From: Ascaris suum
Lineage: Eukaryota > Nematoda > Chromadorea > Rhabditida > Ascarididae
DNA: 64,000 bases
NCBI GenBank assembly: GCA_013433145.1
Contig: CM024170.1
Location: 3,987,459 to 4,051,458 of the forward strand
Direction of reading: 5' to 3'
The notes beneath the pieces are model-generated. The model saw only the letters and a program-made list of their open reading frames with translations. It searched no databases and was not told the origin of the DNA. A program made the position numbers and the translations under genes. This document shows positions 1 to 13,427 of the stretch, piece by piece (positions within the stretch are counted from its first letter, which is position 1; each line of letters opens with the position of its first letter).

Positions 1-559
1 GTCAACCGTTCATTCGCTTCATTTGTTTCTTTTATGATTTTCGATGATTTCAGGCCCCTCGTTTTGAAATCCTTCGAATGTCCAATTTCCTTTTTCGTAA
101 TCACCTCCCCCTTCTGCAATCCTTTCACTTCAGGTGTTTTGTCCTCTTCCTTCTCCGATTTCACCAATATACATTTTGACTCATTCAGTTCGCTACTCGC
201 CTCTTCACCTGCTTGTCTGTTTACATCCTGCAACGACAATCCATTAGCGATGAAAAACGCAAAGCAGGTAAAACCAAAATGAAACTTATAAACACATAGA
301 ATTTAGAAATTCCTACAAATTGAGTTTCAAGTAGCATAAATGTAAAAAATTTTCCTCTACAATGCCATATTCTTTCTCAAACACATAAATATAGATAACT
401 GACAAAAAATAAAAAAAAAAGATCAATAAGCAAAAAACTCACGATGACTCTAAGCTGTGCCTTCGAGCTCGGTTTTGTTTTCAACGAATCCTTTCCTTGC
501 CGAGATTGAGTCTTCGATGAAGCATTTATCGGATATAATGCTCTACGCACACTGGTCAT
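1..559 (-). CDS. Lys-rich protein of unknown function, 5' two exons (runs off left edge)
   Basis: The start ATG is at 559-557. Exon 1 is 559-443 (39 codons, MTSVRRALYPINASS...) and ends at a clear GTGAGT donor. Exon 2 starts at 227 after a TCGTTGCAG acceptor and stays open to base 1. Both junctions are phase 0 and the 75 codons of exon 2 contain no stop. The product is rich in Lys, Glu and Ser (for example VKSEKEEDKTPEV), with no hydrophobic segment, so it is probably nuclear or cytoplasmic and disordered. An AG 8 bases before the ATG (TTTGTAG, then AGGGATA) would suit a spliced-leader acceptor. I do not recognise the family. The rest of the gene lies left of the window. Confidence 0.68.
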
Positions 560-2023
560 TATCCCTCTACAAACAATTATTTTTACAGAAGAACAATTTT
601 CTCAACGGTTAATTCCACAAATTTGATAGCAATAAATTCAGTGCACAATTTTCCAACTGCTTTAATTATTACAAAGATGAAAATTAGTGAAAAATGATAT
701 TTATTAAATATATATTAAATCAATTCATTAAAACCTTTTATCGAGCTAATCAAGAGAGAGAGAAAAAAAATCAAATAATATAGCCGTTCATTGAAAATCA
801 CTATAAATAACATATCAAAACAAAAAATCAAAGAGGAAAATGCAAAATATCGACGAAATTTGAAAATTTGCTCTCAATTCATCAAAAAAAAAGAAAGAAA
901 TTGAAACAATTCTCATTAAGCGGAAACTATGAGAATAATAAAATGATAAAAAATTTGTTATTGATAAAAAGTATTGTAACACAAAACATTAGCATTCAAT
1001 TCTTCGAAAATATTCAATTTCGAGGGTAATCTCAATAGATAAAATATTCCCACAAATATTGCAAAACGTTGATAACGATTGAAATAAAACAATAGTTGAC
1101 ATGAGCGAAAAAAATTTATTCACGTTTATATGCAAATTATTTCGGACAACGACAACTTATGGAATATGCAAATAAGTAAGTTCGTAAATCATAGAATACA
1201 ACTAAGCTTATTTCTCTTTTGCAAATCAACAAATAGATAAATTACCAGTTGATAATATTATTGCAAAATTGACAAGTGTAATTTCGAAGAAATTTCTTTG
1301 AGAATTTTAGAATATCAAAATATTTGTGCCAGATATCAAATCTTAATCCACCCTATGTAGTGCCTCACACTCACTATATGATTGCTAAAGAAGTTCCCTC
1401 TAAGAAACCTTATTCGCAGATATGAATAATAATTATATGAGTTTAAATGTATAAAAAACACTTAAGGGGCAGCAACTTCTCAACGATCAGTGCTAACTAT
1501 AAAATGAAGAATTTAATCACAACGAAAAGCAAACAATTAAAAGCAGAAATCAAAAATGCTCTCAAAACCATTTTAAACACTAATCTCAGTTCTTTTGAAT
1601 TTGTTGAACAAAATAGAAACTCGTATAGAACTTTATCCCTCAGATCAAAAGAACGTTAAGTACGGATAGAGACCAAATTTTAAAAAATTCATCCCCACTT
1701 TTTATAGGAACGTTTTTTCTGCATCGCAAAATTCCAAACAAATATCCTAATAAAATGCAAGCATTTGTAGACTCTATTAATTTCAAATGTTGATAAATCA
1801 AATCATTGCATTGCATTATGAACAGTTGCAATAAAATGAATTTCAACAGTACTGCAAAAAAAAAACGCACTGTGAATGGAAACAACGCGTTTAAAAAACC
1901 GAACGAATTTAACACGTCGAACGCTCATGACAAGAATGCCAATAAGATAGTTTGCAATTCAATACAGCTGTTGCGATTTCACTGATCGTGATCATTATGA
2001 GATCAAAATCGGCCACGAGAAAA
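560..2023. other. Intergenic, AT-rich, no gene seen
   Basis: Only short open frames with random composition occur here (for example 1447-1659 on plus and 1640-1915 on minus). None is flanked by convincing splice sites. The stretch separates two minus-strand genes and should hold the 5' flank of the gene starting at 559 and the 3' UTR of none that I can define. Confidence 0.5.
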
Positions 2024-5000
2024 TCATGTTGGCCCCTCGCCAGAAATTGCACTCTCAACTACCGCAATAAGTTCATCTCGTGCTTCTTCCAATTTTGCTT
2101 TCTTGCTTTCCATCGACCTGATTTCCTCTTCCAGCTGAAAGTACACCAGTTGACCTGTAGTCTTAGTGTGATGAATCACGCGGACGCAAACGAATCTTGT
2201 CTCGATTCTAATTTTGTGCTGTTTGTCTGGTCATTTGCGCCACGACCACACACTTCGAAGTATTACCAGAGACGTCAGGGAAACGCAATAAAATTCACGA
2301 AACTCTCGCATGGAATGCTGGTAACACTGAGATGTTTCATTCGTTTGGCGTGAATAAACGAACAACTTGATCCACATATTCCAACCTCAAATAAAATGAG
2401 GCAGCAATGTAACGTTGAAAGGATATGGACGAAATTGTGGAGTAATTTTCTCGGTGTCTAACACATTTCCACATCATATCAACATCGCAGTGCTCGGCAA
2501 TCGAAAAGTGAAGTATCTGCATTGTTTCAGCAATTACTTACCGTCTAATAAATACCGTACTGCAAACAACGACAATAAATCATGCTTCCATGATATCGCA
2601 AAAAGCATGCGCACCTTATGTACTCTAATACCAGCAACATCTGTGCGCCCAAGAAGGAAGCAAGTGGGAGGATCTCTTCACCCCACCAAAAAATTATTCC
2701 TATTAATTCTCTTTCTCTCGAAATATGCCTAGAATTCTAGCTGTAAACTGTTTTATCTTTTCAACCGAGCTTGTTCTTCAAACGCTGAAGCGAATGTACC
2801 TTCCTCCAGCTGTATACATCAGATCAAAGATTAGACGTGGCCTATCTTTACCTCGAAATACTTCGTAAGTCTGAGGCCTTATACGATTTTTAATGGCTAT
2901 TTTAAACACATAGAAAAATGTTAGCAGACTTTTATTACAGTTTGCAAAAGCCTTTTTTTCGAAATCAAACTTCACAAACTATTCGTCCTCATTTTCAAAA
3001 GACGAGAAATTCACTGATATTTTCACTTCCCAAGCATCCCAATATGAAGCATATGTACTGTTCTGTACTGCGTTATAAAAAACTGCCAACGTATCATACG
3101 CTATCAGCTATCAGGAAATTCCTGCCTTTATACCATACTGTGCCAAATTTCTTTATACCGGACAACCTGAAACAGGATTTACAACATTGCAGGTTGTACC
3201 TCATAAAGAATGATGCTCATACGCCCGCCTACCTGTCAGGAGATCTTAGGCAGTACAGCGGATAACCTTAAATTTCTGAGTAGCGCGTCAAGATGGGAAC
3301 GGAGGGGAAAGCCCATGCATACAGTGCTAGGGAAATATCAAAAAAGGAGAAAAACGAGGTGATATATTTTCCAAGCAAATTCAAAAATTAAACACTCATA
3401 GCTTCGCAAACATAAGAAACACGCTTTTAAAGTAGACTATGAAAAGTGAAGAAACAACCTTTAAGTTTTCGCGTCGCATTTCGTCCACCTTCTCACTAAA
3501 GCTCTCAGTTACGAGTCGCCAAAATTCTTCATCTGCTCGCTCAATGCTTACAAGCGGATCGTCACTCCGTGAACAACTTAATGAGATATCAGTTTCAACC
3601 TCAACGCTCTCTTTCGTAATTTTTGAAACCTGAAGATGCAAAGGAAGTTTATCTTTGAAAGACTGACTTACATCAACCAGGAAATCAAACATCTGAGATG
3701 TCATCTTAGGTGACTTTTCATAGATTTAATTAGATAATTTTTAAGGCGCCGTTTCAGCAATTGAGAATAGACAGTGTTGAAATGTTTATTATTTCAAACT
3801 TCACAAGTAGAACGGAACGTCTAATAATTACGTGGTTGAAGATGGAGAAAGGACAAAAATGAAACGACGATATTATTTCTCGTGAATTTGTCCCTTCTAA
3901 ATTAATTATACAATTCATACGCCCGATTCAAAAGCGAAATGAGTTCTGACTTGAGGATATTCTAAAACGATTGTTTTTCGGTAGCACACCTCCTCCCCAC
4001 CCCCGTCCCCTCCTTTCCTGATGAGTCTCCTCTTCTCAGCTAAATCGGTATCTTTTCACCTAGCAGAAACATTTGTTTTTTGCTGCAGTTCCTTTCTTTT
4101 CCTTCAGACTTTCCCGTCGAGGTTCTCGCGGCAAAACATTGCCGAAAACCCCTCTTTCTTCGCTCAATTTGTTCCCAGACTTTTCTTTGGAAGCTCTTCC
4201 CTCCGCAGCCAATTTGCCTATCGACTTTATCGCCCCGGTTAAATTTTCGTTACTCCGCCTATCGAGCTGCGCCAGAAGTAGACAAAACGCGGTCTCTGGG
4301 ACCGAAAATTTTTGGATGGGTACCATGTATGAGCCGCGTTTTGTTTCGTCCTAGTTTCATCCACTTTCTCACCAAGCCATACTCATTAACAACTAAAAGC
4401 GATCGTGTTTCATCCTATTTCCTTCATATTGTTATATTAATATACTTACTTAGAAAGGTGACATGTTTGCAATCAAGAACAAATGGTGTCTGCAAAGTGA
4501 CCTGCTGCTATTGAAAAAAATCAAAAGTTGTGAACATCAAACGACAGCAGAAACATGGCAAAGGATCAGATACAATATGCGCTTTTGCATTCCGTTTACC
4601 AGATTTTACGATATGCTAATTTACATAAATTAAACATGGAAAATAACGCGGATATATTTTAATCTACCCGACCATTCGTGCAAATCTACAAAACGGTTTT
4701 TCTTCCTCTGGCTAGATCAGTGTGGAATAAAACATTGATCGCTATAAAATGTAGACAACTTTTCTAGGTACCTATAAACTCCTTTAAATTCGATAAGGTA
4801 AATTGAAAGAGAGCATAAGATATTATCTTATGGCGGACATTATACGTATCTCGAAATTCGTGACTCTAGTTTCAACTGTTTTTCTGTTATAATTGCTCAG
4901 TGATTGCTGATATACACTAGAATAACCAGAATTTAGGAGTGCGAAACGAAAGATTATTCTCTTTGCTAAAATTTTAGAAAGTGTAGGTAAGGAAAATAAG

Positions 5001-5196
5001 AATTTTGCGAGCAAATATAGAAAGCTCTATTTTATGGATAAGTTCTGCTCTTTTAAAACCACATTTAGAACAAACACTGTCGAACTGAGAAGTCACATCA
5101 GCGCTGTTGATGGAACCTTTGATGGCGTCGATTTGCTCCTTGAGTCGAATCGAATGTGCATTTTCATCGGCAACATAGCATGGCTTTTCCATTGTT
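2024..5196 (-). CDS. Small coiled-coil protein, 153 aa, three exons
   Basis: Exons on the minus strand are 5196-5076 (ATG at 5192), 3692-3459 and 2134-2024 (stop TGA). All junctions are phase 0 and the lengths agree exactly: 39, 78 and 36 codons plus stop. Exon 1 follows TTTTCAG with only four bases before the ATG, a typical spliced-leader acceptor. The donors are GTTTGT and GTTGTT. The protein starts MEKPCYVADENAHSIRLKEQ. Its last 50 residues, running across the exon 2/3 junction (EKVDEMRRENLK then LEEEIRSMESKK), form a clear charged heptad-type coiled coil, which supports the join. There is no signal peptide or membrane segment. The size and coiled coil would fit a subunit of a multi-protein complex (kinetochore, BLOC or mediator-like), but I see no family signature. 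An alternative 42-nt in-frame intron (GTAAGT to TTCAG) exists inside exon 2. Confidence 0.78.
2542..2559 (-). other. 18-nt segment flanked by strong splice signals (microexon-like)
   Basis: Inside intron 2 of the coiled-coil gene, an 18-nt stretch has TTTGCAG directly before it and GTAAGTAA directly after it on the gene's strand. In the gene's phase (0) its inclusion would bring in TAG after four codons, so it would act as a poison exon or is a chance match. Confidence 0.25.
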
Positions 5197-5373
5197 CTGA
5201 AAATATTACTTGTTATCAAAGCCAAACGCTACGTGTATCTATTGACACGATGGTTAACAAGAACACCCAATAAGTGGCAAAGCGGTATGCCCGGAAGGGC
5301 GATGCGAGATACAATAAAACGATCGGAACGTTTATAACCAGAAAGTCGAACCTTTATAACCGGAAAAACCGCC

Positions 5374-5643
5374 TTAAACCCGAAAACATAAACAAAGCAT
5401 GACATGACTTGCTATCGCTGTCGGTTTCAAAAAATTATTAGCGAAGCCACTTTCAAATTTCGCGGCTTGCGTAAGATCACTTGAAAATGCTCGATCGAAC
5501 GTTAACAGCACAATTCCTTTAGTGTGTTGACGCGTCGATCTAGAATCGAAGAAATCAAATAGGAAAGCACGCCAGGAAGGTTGGATTATTTTTGTTGTAG
5601 TGGGACTTAGCACTAAAAGGATGGCGCCTAATTGAAGTTCCAT
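5374..5643 (-). CDS. Hypothetical ORF, 89 aa
   Basis: ATG-started open frame (MELQLGAILLVLSP...), with composition less AT-biased than the surroundings and no internal stop. No splice partner, signal peptide or family was recognised. It lies just upstream of the trans-splice-like start of the coiled-coil gene, so it could be a 5' exon, an independent small gene, or chance. Confidence 0.22.
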   Translation of the reverse strand: MELQLGAILLVLSPTTTKIIQPSWRAFLFDFFDSRSTRQHTKGIVLLTFDRAFSSDLTQAAKFESGFANNFLKPTAIASHVMLCLCFRV

Positions 5644-8600
5644 CCGTGTAACTATTCGTAGTGTGTTCCGTTTCTAGAGATTCGTACAAATCGTTCAAAA
5701 GAAATCACACAGTGATTGAATTGAAGGCAATTTGCTGAGAGGTTTTCTGTAGCAATTTTTTTGACAGGTGTTCCCTCGTTTCCATCATCGAAGGCGGCAA
5801 ATGAGCATAAGAAAATTAACACTGATTCACTTCGAAGTTACTTCGAAGCGGAAATGAGAAGGTACTGCTGTCTTTATTGCGCCTCTTATAATATTGATGG
5901 TCGAAGGAGGAGGGAGGAGGGATGGGAGAGGAGGACGGGACGGGGATGGAGTCAATCATTAAAAGGGATCGCATGAGGTGTAACCTTTGCGATATCGGTT
6001 TACACACTGCATTTGCCGTCGGGTGTTTTCTTTCTCTTATGCCCATTTGGAAAAGTCGGTTTCTTTATGCGACATTAAACGAATTCATTCATGAAACATA
6101 TTGGAATCTTTCTTCAAAGATGAAATTCTAAACGAAATGAATTTATTTTTTTGAGTTATTTATATTTTTTATGAGTTGGAATTTTTTTAATTTGACTTTC
6201 AAGTATTTCGAAATCAATACAATAAATTCCGTTAAAGTCATCCGTTGAAATAATCATTAACTTTTTTTTTTTTTTGCAAAAAATTTCATTAATTAATAAA
6301 TATCTTCTTTCTTTTCTTCTTTGAAAAGGCGACGATTTTAAGCGTTTTTTTTTTCTGCTGTCAAATTATTCTCAGAGTAATCAATATCGTTGCATATGAA
6401 TATATTTGTTTCTGCAATATTTATGCGAACTATTTAGGTAAGCGACATGAGAAGAAATGTTTTTTAAATAATCCTCGAGACAACGACGATTGTTTCATTG
6501 TCTAGATAACTCATTGAGCTCATTTCTTGTAAACACTTACAATTGTTATTGTGGCGGTAAAGTAATTACCAGTTACTGGTATTTTATAGTAAGTGGTAAT
6601 TGGTAAATTAATTACCAGCCACCATTTGTTGGGATAACCTTCTCATAGGAAGTGCGTTCTTTTTACAACGGTTCAGTTTCATATTGCATGCCTCAATAAA
6701 GAAGTGCCCACAATAAGGTCGATGAATTCTTAATCATAGACGCATATTTATTATGAATAAACATTGCGAACAACGTCACACATTGTCAACGTTATGTGAG
6801 GGAACTCATTGCTTCTCTCATGAAATGAACTAGCACGAGTCGCTCTTACTTCCGCTCTTGATGCGTCTATCGCTCTTACCTTTTTCTTTTTCATCACCCC
6901 TCCGCTTACCGTGTTCCACTCAGGTTATCGTAATAGAAGCTTTCTTATAGACTTCTCAAAAGCTACAGGTAGAAGTTTATCACAGGCACACAATTACAAC
7001 AAGGGCAGTGTTGGAGCAGCAATAAACGGAAGATGTTATTGGAGCCAATACTGGCATATGTTGAACTGCTTGAGTGGATAGCATGATGATCCACAAAGCA
7101 GTTCAGAGCAATTTTCAAAGAGGGCAAAATATGATTGCACTAAGCGGCATTCTAGGAATACGAGTTGTAGCTGTAGCACTTTAATTAAAGCACTGATCGA
7201 AATTACTACACTCTACGTGTATTATCCTCGACCCTTTGAATAAGTCTCTGAAATAGGAGCCAACAATTTTTAATCCATCGAACCAATGTGTCTTGAAGAA
7301 GCATCGTTTTGCTCTTGAGTGCTTGCGATAATTAATGCTGCTTAGTTCAGGGATAATGCATATATTCGTTCATTTATATATTTGCATAAAATTGCCGGAT
7401 GTTATCGATCTCATATCACCTAAAAATGATGAGTTATCTCTCCTTGAATTTCTTTTTCAAATCAGAGGACGCTAATTGCTTGCAGCGCTCAATAAAATAG
7501 AACTCGAATAACGAATAAAGGTGAAATGAATAATGCTCAAAAGCTTGCATTTGAAATTCCATCAATCCGCTCTATAACGCTTTGAAATTCTCTTGCCCAA
7601 TCTTCTTTGATTTGATGTCTATTACAGTCGGCGTGTAGATAACACCTATGATTTCATACTTACATTTAACTAAATTAATTTCGATTTCAATTGAAATTCA
7701 AATTTCTTTAACCGTTTACAATTTCAGTTACATATCCAATTATGTTATTTCAATTTCGGCAATAACTCTATTCCTAAGTGAAAATTATTGCTCAATTATG
7801 TCCTAATAAATTCGTTCACAACAAAAGTTTACTAGCATTCACTATAATCTAAGTGGCCAAGTACTAGGACAAGTATATAATAAATATCACACAGGACGAA
7901 AACTTATATGATACTTTTTATATAATAGCTCATTAAGCAAATGATTTCCGCCAATGTTCAAAAAAGAGGAAAACATTGTCAAGAAAGCGCTAGCATGCTG
8001 TTAGTTTCTACACTTCAACGATGGAAAGCTAATCGGAACTGCGGAATTTTTTACCTCAACAAACCGCGTTTTAATATGTTTTCCTATAAAACTCACTTGG
8101 TTGTTCCTCGTCCGGAACGGAATTATTTTCATATTATATCCAGCCGGATCACTCGAAAGTGAAATCTATTTGTAAATCTTCTGGTGCCATTATGTTAATA
8201 ATACACGTAGAATAGAACGAACAGCAGCAGCAAATGGCCATGGTTTCGATGGTTAAATAGTTGGATTACCGAACCAGCAGACAAATACGTACATCGCAAT
8301 AAACGCCTAAAAGCATTTAAATATTATGATCAATCCATTCGCTTGTCCGATCAGCTATGCAAATACTCTAATGAAAAACATCATTTTTTAGCTATTGATG
8401 GTTGTTGAACCGAATTGACGAATATATTTTGTGAAACAAGGATTGATATCTTCAGATGCGAATAACGAGAAAAAAATTTTCCCCTTAAGAGAAAATTTTT
8501 CTTATTGGAAAAGAAAAAATAAAATTTTTTGAAACATTCTTTTCCAATTATTTTTCCATTATTTTTACGTTGATTAAAGTGAATCCCAATGTTAAAGCAA

Positions 8601-9223
8601 TAAAGTTAGAAATTTCTCATTCATTAGTTCCATACGAGGAGTATCAATCAGTGTTCTAGAAAGAAACATCGAAAGACTCGTTTTTTAAAAAATCTTTTGC
8701 TTCACTCCATTAGCAAATGAAATATTTTTCGTAGAGTTTTGCAAAATTTCTTCCCGAAAAGTTCCCTCATAAAGAGTTATAAATATGAGCATATGAATAT
8801 CTCTCAATGTGTTAAATGTTTAATCCTCAAGAATCGTAATTAATTTCAAAAGTTTGAATGTAATGAGAAGCACGTTAGAATTGAGTGGTGCTATCATCAT
8901 ATTAGGTCTCCTATTAGAAGCGCATAATCGTTAACTGACTCTTTGAATGAACTAATTTTAATGTAGTGTCATATTCGCCTTATGTGCTTATAAAAGCCGA
9001 GTATTGTCTTTTATAGAGATTTGATGACTTGTAACGTTTTGTTAGTAGCAATCGCTGAGAGAACTGAGAAGAGCACGATCGAATATTCTATAGGAAAGCC
9101 GTACCTTAACCCGATTCAAAGCTTTTTTTCATTTATTTCAGCCTTTCTCGGAGCCATTTTTGTAAGTTATGTTCTTTTAACTCTGCGAGAACTAACGCCG
9201 TTGTTGTTATGTATATATATATA
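5644..9223. other. Gene-poor stretch, 3.6 kb
   Basis: No supported coding region. It contains a short inverted TTACCAG/CTGGTAA cluster near 6566-6617 and one good hairpin (7061-7106, listed separately). A 67-codon frame at 9024 (MTCNVLLVAIAE...) lies 30 bases after a TATAAAA at 8988 but has no convincing splice context and runs into the foldback element. Confidence 0.45.
7061..7106. other. Stable hairpin, possible small-RNA precursor
   Basis: GAACTGCTT (7063-7071) pairs perfectly with AAGCAGTTC (7096-7104), and GTGGAT (7074-7079) pairs with ATCCAC (7089-7094), leaving a 2/1-nt bulge and a 9-nt loop. About 17 pairs in 46 nt is short for a nematode pre-miRNA (usually about 60 nt or more), and pairing outside the core is poor. 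Confidence 0.35.
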
Positions 9224-9553
<330 letters not shown>

Positions 9554-10627
9554 CCTGTATACAGACAATATACAGACAACAGAGACTCAATAAGAATTTA
9601 TAGAGTGATCTCCAGAGGAACTGGAACTTCAGGAATATTGATCTTCCTTCCCTTAGTCATTTGCACGAAAATGTTAACTATTTGCACGCCATCATCAAAT
9701 GGACGGTCAATCTCCGTCGAATAACAGACAACATGGATAAGAGAAGCAGGCAAATGGGGAGTTAGAAAATAACTCTAATATAAACAGCCCAGTAGCAGAA
9801 TCAATACTGCTAGAAGGTAGCACAGCTACACAAAAGTATACTGGAAATTAATGCTAGGAGAATAGTGAAACTGAATGAGTCAATTTGCTGCTTAAAACGA
9901 AGGATCTTTGATGTTTGAGGGCATCAGAACCCCCGACCTGTAAGTGATGCGCTGCTTGTCTATATGAGTGAAATAAATGGCTCCAGATCAGGTTTAGACG
10001 GTATTATTGCATACAGATCGATGTTATTGAAGGAAGATCCAACATGCAGATAATATGGGCAGTGAACAAAAAAGTGGCTGATTGTGGCTAACAAGCGATC
10101 ATTGCACCATGGTCACGTCTCATGTGTTTTTGTTACAAGCGAAAACATCCGGCCATACCGTATTATCCAACTGCTTTGTTAGACACAAAAAGTCATATAC
10201 GCATAAATTAACCAAAATCCGACGTGTAAGTAATAACTAACCGGAACATACTCTGCTGAAAAGGGAGATAGGTCACCTTCGAACGTACCGAATATAATTA
10301 AATTTTGCATGACAATCGGAAAAGAAGGAAAAAAGGGTCTCATCATATCTATCTATAGCTTATTTTAGATGAAGAGCACATGATAATAAATTAGAGCGTA
10401 GTGTTTCGTTGGACGTTGTTGACGACGATATGCCAAATACTGCCTGTGACCCTATTTGACAAAACTTCATAATCTACAGCTTTGTTTCTCGAAATCACGA
10501 TGAAGTAAAGCAAATCTGAATAATAAATTACTCTTACTGATTCCTATTGATGGTCGATATATGCATGGGAAATGCATTGAAGTGAATAAGGAATGATCAA
10601 CATTTTTTTTCAGACACTGAAGGTGTG
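9554..10627. other. Upstream region of the Cys-rich gene, no gene seen
   Basis: About 1.1 kb with no supported coding exon and no obvious TATA box close to the downstream start. A pyrimidine run ending in CAG (TTTTTTTTCAG, ending at 10613) lies 14 bases before the ATG at 10628 and would serve as a spliced-leader acceptor. Confidence 0.4.
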
Positions 10628-12303
<1,676 letters not shown>

Positions 12304-12365
12304 TAAGAGATGCTGCGGTGGCAATACCCGTTATGTTGCCAAACTTTGCTACTTATAACTGATTA

Positions 12366-12371
12366 AATAAA
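12366..12371 (+). terminator. AATAAA polyadenylation signal
   Basis: Lies 63 bases after the TGA of the three-exon form of the Cys-rich gene. It supports transcript ends here but would be skipped if the exon at 12486 is used. Confidence 0.45.
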
Positions 12372-12485
12372 TCTTCTCTATATTGATTTCATTATCGAAA
12401 TACCTATATTTCTTGCAATAGTTTCAATAACACAAATATTATGACTATTTCTCGACGCTAGCTGCTTTAAAAGATCCGTTTTCAG

Positions 12486-12574
12486 CCGAATATTGCTATT
12501 GGATGACGTCGTGCGTATGTGCTATAACCAGTGATCCCTCATGCTTGGAAGCAATTTCGGCAGATTGCTTCTAA
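12486..12574 (+). other. Candidate fourth exon of the Cys-rich gene
   Basis: It follows the good acceptor TTTTCAG. Frame with a two-base lead reads EYCYWMTSCVC... and ends SADCF-stop, five Cys in 28 residues. The lead fits a phase-1 donor (G|GTGGCA after 12317) in the Cys-rich alternative frame of exon 3. This join requires removing one base of frame inside exon 3, for example in the AAAAAA run near 12243. Confidence 0.45.
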
Positions 12575-13387
12575 CTTCGAAACAGCAGGGGGAGAGAGTA
12601 CCATATTGCTCAGAGGGCTATAATTAGGCTCGACCTTGAAGTGGCGTTCGAATGCAATCAAGAGCTTTCTTTTTATCATGAATATAATCGTTTTTTTTCG
12701 TTCCTCTTATTTCCGTTTGGATAATTTGTTCGGTAATAAAGGAAAATTTTTGCTGAATGCTGCACTTGGTCCTTCTTTAAAGGCCTTCAATTACACAGAC
12801 GGTAATTCACATGATTCAGAGAAAAATAATTTGCATCGGAATGGCTATGTAAAATAACAGCACATTAAGTGACGCTTTTTTTTCATTGCAAATGATTACT
12901 TCCTGTTGGTGATCACAAGTTTCCGTTTCTCTAATCACTTTGTTAAATTATAGCAGAAAATTCAAGCTTTTCTTTGATTAGGGCTTTTATAGATTGCCAC
13001 GCAAATGAAGTCTAATATCGTCGTGATCGCATTTTACAATCCAACGATGGCAGCCCGCGAATCTATGAGGCATTCGTTGGTTTGATGTCTAATTGATGGT
13101 CAATTTCATTAATGCTTACTGAAAAGTGCATTAGAGATAAAATCGTGAGGCAGTCGGTCGAATGCTATATCGATTCAGCTATACCTTAAGAACTGCGCTA
13201 ACATATTAAGCTCGAATGGAATTTTTCTTCGTCATAAACACAAACGTTTATAAACAAATGTTGAGCGAAAATACTGATAAAGAGAAATAATTCGAATGAG
13301 ATGAATTTTTGCTTGCAATAGAGTGCATTACACTTGTCAGTACAATTAAGAGCTATGCGATAAGAAGAAATAATATTCGTTTCAAAC

Positions 13388-13427
13388 TTATAATTAGTAA
13401 GCAGGTGTTATAATTAGCAAGCAGGTA
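13388..13427. repeat. Tandem duplication of a 20-bp unit
   Basis: Two adjacent copies of TTATAATTAGYAAGCAGGTR differing at two positions. Confidence 0.85.
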
